A stretch of 64,000 bases of DNA from Merluccius polli (lineage: Eukaryota > Chordata > Actinopteri > Gadiformes > Merlucciidae), in NCBI GenBank assembly GCA_030340625.1, contig JAOPHQ010004272.1, forward strand, positions 310,001-374,000, written 5' to 3'. The first letter of the stretch is position 1. Each line of letters starts with the position of its first letter. Positions 48,048-61,300 of the stretch are shown in pieces. Below the pieces are notes generated by a model, which saw only the letters and a list, made by a program, of their open reading frames with translations, was not told the origin of the DNA and ran no database searches. A program made the position numbers and the translations under genes.

Positions 48048-48731
48048 ATGCCTACATATGAGGACTCAGTTGCATTTCTTGGAGAATGGGGACCATTCCA
48101 GCAGTCTGTATTTTTTCTTCTGTGTTTTAAGATGATCCCCAACGGCATTTTAATGATATGCATAGTGTTTATTGGTGACACACCTTCCCATCACTGTCTC
48201 ATTCCCGCACACGCCAACCTCACCACAGTCTGGATGAACAACAGCATTCCTTTGGAAGAACACAGCGGAGAATTCACTCTCAGCAAGTGCTCCAGATACA
48301 AACTCGATGCCATAACAAGTTTCTCTGAGAGAGGGTTGCTTCCCGGGATCGACGTGAACCTGTCACATGTGCAGCAGGAAGCTTGTCTGAACGGATGGGA
48401 ATATGACCACACCATATATGTTTCCACTATTGTGTCGGAGGTGTGTGTGTAAGGAGGATGTCCTGCTGCTGCTACATTGTGAAAATGTATTGCAGGACAT
48501 GTGTGGGGAATTTCCTTCGCTGTAAACTGTGTTTTGTGTGTTTTCAGTGGGACCTCGTCTGTGACGACAAATGGAAGGGGCCGCTGACATCCTCGATTTA
48601 CTTCTTCGGAGTTTTAGCAGGTTCCTGCTTTTCTGGAATAATCTCTGACAGGTGGTTGTATTTAGCCTACTATTTTTTGTAAAAAAAATGTTTTATAATA
48701 ATTCAATGTGCATTTCTTAGTAATGGATAAC

Positions 48732-48772
<41 letters not shown>

Positions 48773-51700
48773 AATCAATAAAACAGACTTCCTCTGCGTA
48801 GTTACCTTCTACACTGAGGAAGACCCATTCCACTTCACTGTAGCTTCAACAAAACAATAAATGAGTAAGCAAGAGGTCAACCTAGCATATGCCGGTGCAT
48901 GATTTCTCACCTTTATAATATATCACCTTTCTGTAAGTCTGGATAGTCAACAAGTAAATGTTTAATAATTTGGTTATGTTCCTAGTCTGGCACTAGGAAC
49001 TGTAGAAATAACAGTAGGAACAAGAGGGCTGGTGTCAACAGGGTTGAAACACCGAATATTATTTCCAATATTGCGGAATTAACGACAGGTGAAAAGAAGA
49101 TTGCTTGCCTACTACCTCAGACTGTTCCAGAGGCGAGGACTGTAGTCACTAAATGCTGCTTCACCATAGGTATTTGTCCTCACCTTACATGATGACAAAA
49201 TCTGCTAGGCCTATGTATTGGACTGGGTGGTACAGCTGCAAGACTGGTCTGACATGTTTTATTCCTTAATCAACCGTGGATGCTTTTGCTTGTGTTTTGC
49301 AGATTTGGGAGGAAAATTGTGATGTTCTCTACCCTTGCAATCCAAACAGTGTTCTCATTAAGCCAGGTCTTATCTCCTTCATGGCCTATATTCTGTGCCC
49401 TGTACTTTGTAGTTGGGATGGGAGTCATCTCAAATTACGTGTCTGCATTTGTGTTAGGTACATTCATGAACACATCTCTCACAACTGTCTGTTTGATATG
49501 ATTAGTAGTAGTAGTAGTGGTAGTAGTAGTATTTGTCAACACCCTGTTAATTTCTCACATATTCCATGAGTTCTTCTCATTCAGTCACCCGCTTACTAGC
49601 ATGCTAAATCACAACTGAGGGTGATTCTAAAAAGAAGTGCCATTCATGCATCTGCGTATAACACATACAGGATGTAGTAGTAGTATTATAATGATACAAC
49701 CAGTCGACAGAAAATGTATTAGAATTGTAATATCATTAGTCAATTAGTCACTTAGATGATTTAGTCAAGTTAAAACACCAAACTGTTTGCTTTCTTAATA
49801 TAATTACAAATGCAAATATTTAGTTTGTCTTTCTCTGTGTCAGATTATATAACGAATATTGTATTGTTTTTGTTGGCTGCAAGGGAAGCAATCTCAAAAC
49901 TTGATTACTGGCAATAAAGAAATTCTGTTCTATTCTAATAATCAATCAATTAAAAAAAGATCATCTTTAGCTTAATCGACAATGGTAATAACAGCTGGCA
50001 TGCATTCTGTCTTCTTTCTTTTTTGGTTTTAAGGGATGGAGCTATTCAGCCCAACTGTGCGAACAGTCTTCTCCACAGCGGGTTGCTGTCTGTTTTTTGG
50101 TTTGGGCTACATGCTGACTCCTCTGGTGGCATACTTTATCAGAGACTGGAGGATGCTAATTCTCGCTCTCAATGTGCCGACTGTACTTTTTGTGGCATTC
50201 TGGTGGTGGGTGCTAATGTGCTATTGTTTGCCACTGTCACTCCATTAATTTGATTCACTGACTGACTGATTGAAAGTGTCTAAAATGCTTTACCTCTCCA
50301 CTCTGTACTACAGGTTCATTCCTGAGTCTCCAAGATGGCTGCTCTCTCAGGGGAGGGTGGAGGAGGCGGAGGACATACTGAGACAAGCTGCCAAAAAGAA
50401 CAAAGTACAAGCTCCACTGGTCATCTTTGATCGTGCAGAGGTGAGATTTCGGAGAATGTCTAGCGGGTCTTTCGGGGGTCGTTGCTCAATATGGCAAAAC
50501 CCTTTAGCTCTGGGTGCACATAGTGGAAACATGCCAAGGTCGGCTCACTATTGCTTCCATAATGAGAACATCAGAACGTGGAAACCTAAATCCCTGACAA
50601 CAGAGCAGACAGACTGCTGAGGAACCCCCACTGAGGAAGAATGTTATTATCCAAAGCAGATTATATAAGGGATAATCCATGATGAGGTGTACATGTATCG
50701 AAAAATAATGCACGACGCCGGGGCTAAGAACCCCCCCAACGCGAAGCGGAGTGGGGTTTGCCTTTCGCGATTGCATTATTTTTCAATACATGCACACCTC
50801 GGAATGGATTATCCCGCTTATACCATGGCCACTTACGAATCAGTAACAATATAACGGTGTTGATTCATATTTTGGGGTAATTCTGTCTCAAAAGTTCAAC
50901 TTTTAGCTCGCACTACTTTGTGTGTGCCTGTAAACAAACGGCAAATGACCGGAGAAATATATGGGTCTGACTAATGACTGGGTCTGACTAATGCCTAATA
51001 TCAGTTAACATGAGATTCATATGGAAAGCGGACGTTACCTTATTACTCCAGTAAATAGACGATCTTAGTAACGACATGGCAACGTTACCTTGTTACTCCA
51101 GTTAATAGAGACAATCTTAGTAACGACATGGCAACGTTACCTTATTACTCCAGTAAATAGAGACGATCTTAGTAACGACATGGCAACGTTACCTTATTAC
51201 TCCAATAAATAGAGACGACCTTAGTAACGACATGGCAACGTTACCTTATTACTCCAGTAAATAGAGACGACCTTAGTAACGACATGGCAACGTTACCTTA
51301 TTACTCCAGTAAAGAGACAATCTTAGTAACGACATGGCAATGTTACCTTATTACTCCAGTAAATAGAGACGATCTTAGTAACGACATGGCAACGGGGAAG
51401 CTTTCTAAACGTAGTCTGGTCCAAGTTGACAGTAGTAACGTTTTGTTCAGCGCATTAATTTTTAGACCAGTGATAATGCTGCTTGTGTCATGGCCATGGA
51501 TGTATCGAAAAATAATGCATACCTCTCCAGCCAATCAGAATCGAGTATTCACCCGGGCCATGGTATAAAACAGCATAATTATGAATTGAATGCCAATATC
51601 TGAGTCCTTAACCAGCATACTTTAGATTTAGAATTGTGTGTCATGTTTGATTATGTTGTGTTTAACTCAAGATTGAGTGTGACCAACACCTGGTGTGTAT

Positions 51701-52263
51701 AGTATGACAATTTTTGTTTTAAGTAATTCTCTAAGATTCAATGCACATTTGGCTCTTATGTGTTGACGCTGTACGACGTAAATATGTTATGTTGTGTATT
51801 CAAAAAATTACTAGACAGCTACTCTAACTTTGATAATTGAGTAATCAGGTTAAGTTACTCATCATGTAATGGACAATAAATATAATCATTAATTGCAATA
51901 ATTATATTTACTGAATATGCATTTTTTGCATTTAGGAAATGTATATCAATTTCAATTGTCATTGCAATGAAATGTTAAACTAGATAACTTCTACAATCAT
52001 AGCCCTACCTGCACTGGCTGGAGTATTGTTTAATTCATTGTGACTTTTACTCTTTGTTTTCACAAAGGTGGTCAGCTTGAAGCACACAAAAGAATCATCA
52101 GTAAACATCTGGGATTTGGTTTGTTCTAGAAACATCCGATGGATCACTATCACACTGTGGTTGGTCTGGTGAGTTCCTGCTGTCCCACTGGGCCCCTCAG
52201 TACTGGGACACTCAACAACATACACAACAAAAACACACACACACACACACACAGGCATGCATG

Positions 52264-52316
<53 letters not shown>

Positions 52317-55300
52317 TTTCGCCTAATTTGACACAGATGTATTTCAATAGATGTGTGCAGTTTGGTACAATTTTGCCCAAAGGGGCAATATAATAAGCGC
52401 TCAGAGTTAAACGCTCAGCCCTGCAAGCCGATCAACAAAAATGTCTGAAACGTAGTATATAGGTCTCATTTGACATGCTGAACATTTTTGCTGTACAGTG
52501 AAAGTTTCAGGAAAACTTAAAAAATCTTCTAAAGAACCACCGGTTTAAATGACACCAAATTTGGTGCACATGCTGGATGTGTCTGATCAAAAATCTTATT
52601 TGGAATTTTGATTTGATAAAAAAAAATGGCTGATTTATGCGCAAATCAAAATTTGCCCATAAGCAGACATTATTCTATAAATCACATGTCTGCTTCAATA
52701 GGTCAGACAGCCAATCGTATGCACATAGAGGACTTAACAAGTGTACCAAGTTTAATGTCGATAAATGATCACGGTGTCCATTTAAATGAATACTAAGCTA
52801 AGTGCTTATGCTCAAGTCCGCTTCAGAAGGTCGCAGGGCCTTGAAAGTTGGTACACCCTTAACAAGTGTACCAAGTTACGTGTTGATAGCTCAAAAAATT
52901 ACGTCACAATGTCCATTTTAATACATACTAAGTTAAGCGCTAATGCTCAATATATACTGTATATATACATATTATTATGGCATATATATATTGGAATTAA
53001 TCTAGATTAATCTAGATTAAAATGGCTCATATGAATTCTGTCGAAGGCATTCATAATATGCGTGTGCTACCTAAATAATGACGGGGGGTGGGGGGGGTGC
53101 GCGATTGTTGACCGGAGGGGGAGAGGTGCACGATTGTTGACGGGGGGGGGGGGGGGGGACGAGCAGAGTCTACAGCAGTCAACGTCAACTGGCGGCCCGC
53201 GGGCCAAATCCGGCCCGCCAGAGATTTCCATCCGGCCCCCAGAATAATACTGAATTCAGGAATAGCCTAATGCAGTGGTTCTCAAATGGGGGTAGACCCC
53301 CCCCCCCCCCCCCCCCTCGCCGTTCGTAGGTCCGGGGTGGGTTACGATCACGCACCCCCACCCTCCACTAGGGATGGGGATCGAAACCCGGTTCCATCAA
53401 GGACCCGGTTCCACTTTTTTCAAAACCCGAAAATCAATAACGTTTGGGCTTATCGATACCACTATCGAGTCTCGTCGTTTTTTTTTTCTCCCGTAGGTCC
53501 TGTAACGTAATTGTGTATCCCTCGAGTCGCGTCACGGGGGGGGGGCGCGATCGTAATCCACCCCGGACCTACGACCGACGGGGGGGCAGGTAGACACCGC
53601 TAGACACCGCTAGACATACGGGACTCATACCGGTGATCGCGGCTTTAGTTCCCCGTGTCTGATCGCTGTAATTCGGAGCGTGAATATCGGTTGAATATCT
53701 AATATCTTTCTAACTTTAAAAAACACTTTAGTATTTTTTAAGACGATAGTCGCACATCCCTCGTAACTACGCCGTGAAGGTGAACCCTCCCGGACTCCGC
53801 TATTAACATGAACCGCTCCGCCGGAGGAGCCGCACATCCACACGCACCGGACACCACAATACCAACACACATGTTTTACATTTGATTGCTTTTAAATAAA
53901 GTTGTGTGCAGTTATACGGTTAAATACGATTATTAAAACCCTAATTATGACAGTCCTGGACCGGCCCAAAAATGTGCATCGGCTCACCCGGTACGCCCGA
54001 TGGCCAGTCCACCCCTGCTTGTCCCGTTAGTTAAAAATAGTAATCCAATTGTGAAATCCGTGTTGTAATCGGCAGCATACAAGCTAGTTATATTGAAAAG
54101 TAAATAAAGATTCAGACGTGCTGCGTGATGATGTGTTCAGGTTGGCTCAGTAAAACGACTATTAGGTTATCATGATGCGTTCAAGTGTAATGTAAAGAAA
54201 AGGGAAATTGAGATTTTGGCGAGAAACATGAGTAATACAGTTGTATAGTATATTAAAAATCTGGAGGATCATGACAGGCAGACATGTTAATTTTTCTGCA
54301 AAAAAACCCCTGTTCAATTATGAGATTATATTTTATTTCCTTTTGTGTGACCCATATACATTATGACTTATTTTTCATTTGGTGCTGCTGATATATTCTT
54401 TCTATTGTTAGTTGTATGTCATTTCGAAGTGGCCTATTACATTAGCCATGTTTATTGAAGGCTAGAAACGTTTTTGTTATGCTCACTTGTTAAGCAATAC
54501 CAGTTCTGTTGAAAACAAATTGTCACGTCGTCTTTCCACCAAATAATAGAAAAGTATCGATAGTGGTATCGATAAAGACTCGGATCGATAAGGAGTATCG
54601 ATATCAATAAATATTAACGATCCCCATCCCTACCCTCCACCCCCCCCGTCGTTCACAGGTCCCGGGTGGGTCACGATCGCGCGCATCTGGCCCTTACAGT
54701 GTCTGCAGAGAACAAATCTGGCCCTTGGACAAATTTAGTTGATGACCCCTGGTCTACAGCGTCCATTCATTCCAATAATAACCCAGTTACGGTGATAGAT
54801 TACGCTAAACCTAACCATAACCATAACCCTAACCCTAACCATAACCCTAACCATAACCCTAACCCTTTTTGGAGTGAATTGTTTCACAGTAGACTGCGGA
54901 CGCTGTAGACTCTGCTCGTCTCTTACCAACGCGAACGGGTTTATGAGAACCCCCAGATCGTTTCACACAGACGCGCGAGGGTACCTTTTACGTCAGTATC
55001 AGATGTCTAGGGGCGTGACAAATCGTCGGTATATTACGAGTTGGGATGAGAACGTGTTGGGGGGGTCGCCGGGCAGAGGACGCAGCCGTTCCGCAGCGCA
55101 GCCGTTCCGCCGCGCTTACCTTCCTTGGTGGAAATCCGGTATAGACCCAGCTCCCAACCCAACTTTGTTTTATCGCGCGATAAGAGTTTCGCGTTATTGC
55201 AGCGCGTTAACGCCGATAACGGCCCACCACTAATATATATATATTATTATGGCATATAAATGCTATTTGCTCTTGACCCATGATTCGGATTCCCTCCAAA

Positions 55301-58300
55301 TCGAGAAGACTTATCTCATCGCACACATATCTCATCACCCCGAGTGACGTGCCCCTGCCAATCGCGGGTAAAAGGCCGGTTGTTGGGGTTTTGTTTTGGG
55401 CTGTGAATACCTTTCGAGAATGCTTGTTTCATGCATTTTTTCAATCAATGTACATGCAACTGTATGTGGGCCAACCAACTAAGTTTGCTTCTCATCCCAA
55501 TGTCTTTAGGATTGACCTATCCGTCACCTACTATGGCCTATCTTTGAATACCTCAAACCTCAACGGCAATATCTTCTTTAACTGCTTCCTGTCGGCTGTA
55601 ATGGAGTTCCCTGCCTACACTCTCTCATGGGTGCTGTTCCGTTACTTTCCTAGAAAACTCTGTGTCTCCTTGTCTCTTTTCCTTGGAGGACTGATGATTC
55701 TATTTATACAACTCATACCATCAGGTATGACCATGACAACAAATACCTTTGAACAAAACCTAAGGGGGCAATTGCTCTGTCGCTACGTTAGCCACTTTTT
55801 AGAGTTTAACACGGTTTTAAACTCGTCGGTGACGCAAGAAGTCACGTGACGTCTTAAGCTCCATTGCTGTGTCGTATGTACCTGTGGTTTAACCTGCAGC
55901 TGCGGTTTACCTTGATCTCAATTGCTGTGTCTTCAGAGAAATTCACATCAGACACTAGAGGGCGTATTTTGTGCGTGTTAGTCTAGTCTCGAAACGGACA
56001 TGGTTTTAGAGGAGACTAAACCAGTTTGCAGGATGAAACAAGGCTCCATTATAACCGACACACACAGAATTAGTTTTATTAATTATTATTATTAGTATTA
56101 ATAATAATGTATGATACATTTACACTTATTACGCCGGATAGGCCTTCAGTACAATAACAATATTGGACATAGTCGACTTGGAATGAGCAGTGATATTTCA
56201 CGGCTCACGGGGCCCAGGTCTCGGTCGTGCGTCCGCTCAGCAATAGCATTACGCGCTTCAACTTTCAAGCGCTTCCATACATTCTTTTAACGTGCCGCTG
56301 CTCGGTCTCCTGCTGAGATCATCCCAAACAGACTTTTTTCGGAGCGTGGTGGTGTCTTTCCTCTTCCACCGTGTCCACAACACCTCGAATGCAGTACAAT
56401 AAATATAACTTCTGCTCGTTATAGTTCTCTATCCGAGACATGTTCATCGTGTCAGGGGGGTATGCAGCAACAATTTTGGCGCCCCCCATAAACATTAGGC
56501 CTACGTGGTGCGCGGTTGTTGACGGGGGCGCCCCCCTGGTGCGGCGCGATTGATTGATTGACGTAGGTGAGGGCAGATTCAGATTCCAGACTCAGATTTC
56601 CACAAAAAGTAGGCTAGACTATTTCATAATATATTTCAACATTATTTGCGTTTTATTATATTAAAGTTCACTTTACATTCCCATTAAGTTTTTGTTGGTA
56701 ATTATAGCACAAAATGCATCCAACATTAAGTTAAGACTGCATCTGCTGGAGTATAATGAGAAATCAGAGTACTTCCGGTTTAACCCGAGTTTAACTAGGA
56801 ATCAGCTGAACCTGTGTCGGTCAGTACACAGCAATCAGGTTTAACTTCGTGCGCAGCTGCGTGTTAAACTCCAAAACCTCCGGTTTCCGGAGTACGGTTT
56901 TAAACCGCAGCACAGCTAACGCAATGCTAACTGACAGAGCAATTGCCCCAAGATGTTCCATTTAGCCTGGTTTTGTTGTCAAATTGTGAGGGACAACAAA
57001 ATATTTTTGCAAGTTGTGTTAATACATTTTTATAACTGTGGAAATTGTTGAGATATTCCAAGTTTTTACTTTGCTTTTCACATTTTCTAGTAAAAACAAT
57101 TTTAGAAAAAATAACAAAAACTAAAACATTTCAGTAAACTAATATGGTCCCTCATAAAATAAAGCACCCAGTAACTCCATTCAGTATCCCAAAAAACTTT
57201 TTTAATATAACATGTTGATTTTGTGTTGAATTTGTCTGTCTTTAGACATGAACTTCCTGGCCATAGCATTGGAGATGACAGGAAAATTTGGGGTGACGTT
57301 GGCCTTTGCCTTCACCTACGCCTACACTGCTGAACTCTACCCGACTGTCTTGAGGAACACAGCCATAGGTGCCTGTTCAATGGCATCCCGCATAGGAAGC
57401 ATCTTTGCCCCATACCTTATTAACCTAAGTATGAAAACTTACTGAATGCTCTTCCTCTCTGTTCCTGACCTTAATCATAATTTACTCACCAAATGATTAT
57501 TATAATTATTTACTTATTATTTGTTATAGGTTGCTTACACATTACTAGTATCTTTTTCTGAAAGATAATGTATTTACTAGGGCTGACCCCGATAGTCGAC
57601 TAGTCAACTAATTAGTCGCAGGGCTCTTGGCCGACTAAGATTTGTGTTAGTCAAGTAGTTACATTTGTTGTTATGATTAGCATGTATTCATTGTTAAAAT
57701 AGTTGACATTCTGTCACTAAATAATATTCATAATTTATGTGTTTCCACAAGCATCTGTGTGATGTGATCGTCAGACCATATGTCGATATGGGCTTTAACC
57801 TCATCATTGCCCCACGTCTGACCACGACTCAGTTTTCTTTTGTGTTTATCTATTGATTTCCCAGTACGTGGCAAAACTTACCACCTTCAACCCATAATGC
57901 ACTCTTTTTTGGTTCACTTCCCATAATTGGTTGAGATCACATTCACACATTAAGCGAACCAAAGCGGAGTTCACGGAAGCGGACCGAGAACCCGGTTTTC
58001 AAGCAGATCAGAGTTTGTTTGGTTGCTCTGCACCAGAGTTTGAACGAGTGTTCACACCGCCCCAAAAGAACCGTACTATCAGCGGAAACAGTCTATGGTT
58101 CGATTTAAATGGACCAAACAGCTCAGGTGTGAAAGCATCCTAAAGCAGCATAGCGCTGCTGTGTGGTTGCATATTTAAGGAATCACAATCTCAATTTTAG
58201 AATGATTCCATATTCAACAGATATTCACGCTCCGAATCTGATGTGTCTACCTGCCCAGGAGGTGGGGCTTCCTAGTGTAACCGTCGGGCAGCAGCACTCC

Positions 58301-61300
58301 TCTCTATAGAGCCATCGTTTGGTCAATATTTCTACACAATAGGCAAATTACAAAGTACCCTGTTCTAAACAGCAGCCTAACTAAAATGCAATTAAACCAG
58401 ATATGTCTCACGTTTTAAAATGTCCCCAATGGATATAACATTAAAATTGCATTTCAGAAGTGTATCCCGCTAGCTCTACAACAGTAAAATGCAGGTTAAA
58501 AAGCTCTGGTGTGGGTGTAATGCACATAGACTTTATAAAGTACATATTGAAACTGACTTTCGATATGTGTAAATTGGTGGAAACTATTGCTGAATATGTT
58601 GCGCACCAAAAAAAACGTTTTGCTTACAAAACGAGTTTGGGCCATGTATTCGAATACAGTTTTTGGGTATTTGCATCCCTAATAATAACTAGAATTAAAT
58701 GTATAACGAAATATATTAGTGGTTTAGATTTAACACCACACGTGTTAAGCTTACGACATTTCTTAAATATAATAAATTTAAAAAAATGTTGACTAGTCAA
58801 CTAATAGTCAAGTCAAGTTTATTTATAAAGCATGTTTAAAAACACCAGAGTTGACCAAAGTGCTGAACAAAATGAAGACACAAATAATAGTAAAAAGGCA
58901 CAATAACAACAATACATGGTAAATGGTAAATGGACTGCATTTATATAGCACTTTTCAGACCAATGGCCACTCAAAGCCATTTACAATTTTTGCCTCACAT
59001 TCACCCATTCATACACTGATGGCGGTGTCAGCCATGCAAGGCGCCAGCCAGTTCGGCAGGATCAGTTAGGGTTAGGTCAATCTCGGAAACGCAATCAGCT
59101 ACCGTCTGACAACAATTTAGCCTCTGGGGGCATTGGCCAATATTTCTGGGCTTCCTGTGTAGCCAGCGGATATGCGGGCCAAGACTTCCTCATCGGGCTG
59201 GGGCCGGTCATTGTTTAGAGTCCGATTAGCTACTTGAAAGGCGTGAATGGAGTTGGAGTTAAAACACGACATCTACGACCAGATTGTTTCACAAGTAGCC
59301 TTTTCAAAATAGTTAATAAAAAGCTAAAATGTTGTCGGACGATAGCCGATGGCCCCCGAGATTGCATTTCTCAACCAATGCATTCTGCCTCTTTTGCGTT
59401 GCACACGAAATGTTTACCCGGATGCGACCAAAGCCCACTTAAACGTGATTGGCCAATACTACTCGGACTACAAACGGAAACCAGAACGCTTCCGATACCA
59501 AAATCTTGGCCCCCAAGGCACGATCTCCCTTACCCAGTAGCCTTGATAAAAACAATTGTTCAGTTGTTGAGGCCTAGAGTTGGAGTAGGGGAAGAGACGG
59601 TGTGAGCCCATGTATGGCAGGATGGATTGCTTTTAGTCGACTAACAAAATTCTCAGTCAGGGACAGCCCTAGGATTGACTATGTTTAGCATTGAATTTAA
59701 TCCCATCGGCAGTTTTCTTACATTAAGATCCTCAAAATATTATAGATACAATATTAACATAAGATGATATTTGATTAATTATTTTGTACTTTATTGTATT
59801 ACTTTATTTATTACATTATTACACCATGCTTTTAATTTGTCCTTAAATAAACTACTCTAAAAACTATCTTTCACAGTAGCCACCCATCCTGTATTTAAAA
59901 AAGAGGAAACAAAGCATCCCCTTACCCTTTTATTCCATTGCATTAAACACTTGGACTTCCTTCCCACCACTCTTGGTTTGATGCCACAGGGAGCTACTCC
60001 GTGGGCCTGCCCTACATCCTGATAGGGACATTCACACTACTAACGGCGCTGATCAGTCTCCTGATTCCAGAGAGCTATGGAAAACCTTTCCCAGAGAGCA
60101 TCGCTCAGATGCAAGAGTTCCCTGGGTGAGGCTTCTACTTCCTTTCAAATTATTATTGGTTTTGTATATGATGGCCTAATAGTGGGAAGGTGGTGTAGCT
60201 TCTGGCTTCTGGTGTAGATTTTATGCTTGCACTATTTTTACACCATTTTACACTTAGTTAGTACTTGTATTGTCTTTTAGTCATCACCTAATGTGCTATT
60301 TGACCGATTGCTGTGGGACTTGAAACAATTGGCATAGGAGAAACACAAAGAAACAAAGTGTCTGAATATTCAGGTCGAAGACACATGACAGGAGTGGCCT
60401 GATAACATGTATGATATAAAAGACAACTCTCTGAAGAGTAGCTTCAGAGAATCAATAACAGGCTACTGATGGCTGTGTTGAGTGTACTCCCATTCAGCTG
60501 AATTAAATCAACTACACTGCTATGCTATAACAAGACGTCTTACCACATCACCACACACTTAGGTAAGATTTAAGAGGTATAAGTGTAATTTGAGTGTAAT
60601 TTGTAAGAAATACCATAGCCATCTGTCAGCCATTAGTGACTGTGAAATGCTCTGTGAAGGTGCATTCCCATGAGACACAGTGGGACACTGCACGTGTCGC
60701 TAGGTCGACGTTTTGTCCTCGAGTATGGTTGTGTGCTATAAAAAGTTTAAAGCACACAAAATAACCCACAGCTTAAAACATACTGGGCCCTATCTTGCAC
60801 TCAGCGCAATTGACTTTGTACACTGGCGCTTGTACAATTCCTATTTTGCACCCGACGCACATTGGAATTTTCCCTCAACCGGCGCAATCCTTACTTAGGG
60901 AATGAACTTGCACTCCGGGGGCGGTTCAGCGAAAACAGGAGGCGTGTCCCGGCGCAAACGTTCCCTGTTGCTACTTTGCAGTTTCAGAAAACAATTGCGC
61001 CACAGACCAGGGAAAACCTAGTCTAAAGTCAGTGGCGCTTATTCAGATGCTATTTTAAGGGCGCATGCTTGGCCATAATGTAGCATGTGTACAACGTGCA
61101 TACACTTTTTAAGCTGTTTTTACACTGTTTAACCAAAGCTAATTTGGGTGGGTTTCTCCCATCCCCATACAATGACACTTCTCGTTCTTTTACGGCCCTG
61201 ACGAGAACGTTGGTCTCCTCGGCATTAAACCGCTCCTGGCGTGCGCCTGGCAAATCCGCCATCATAACAGCAATCCGCCATGGAACAAGCGCGCCTGCTT

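Larger units (their letters stand above)
52987..55241. mobile_element. Insertion flanked by a 17-bp direct repeat, type unknown
   Basis: The direct repeat tattattatggcatata occurs at 52970-52986 and 55242-55258. The right boundary sequence 'cgataacggcccaccactaa' resembles the end of a fish repeat that I cannot name. The hAT nest and the telomere-like tract lie inside. Confidence 0.35.

Noticed and set aside
51032..51391. Seven regular repeats resembling an array
   Set aside because: Head-to-tail 52-bp units without spacers, inside an intron.
55280..55509. Upstream extension of gene C exon 7
   Set aside because: The sequence before 55510 is intron, with a good acceptor (tgtctttag) at the family-conserved exon border.
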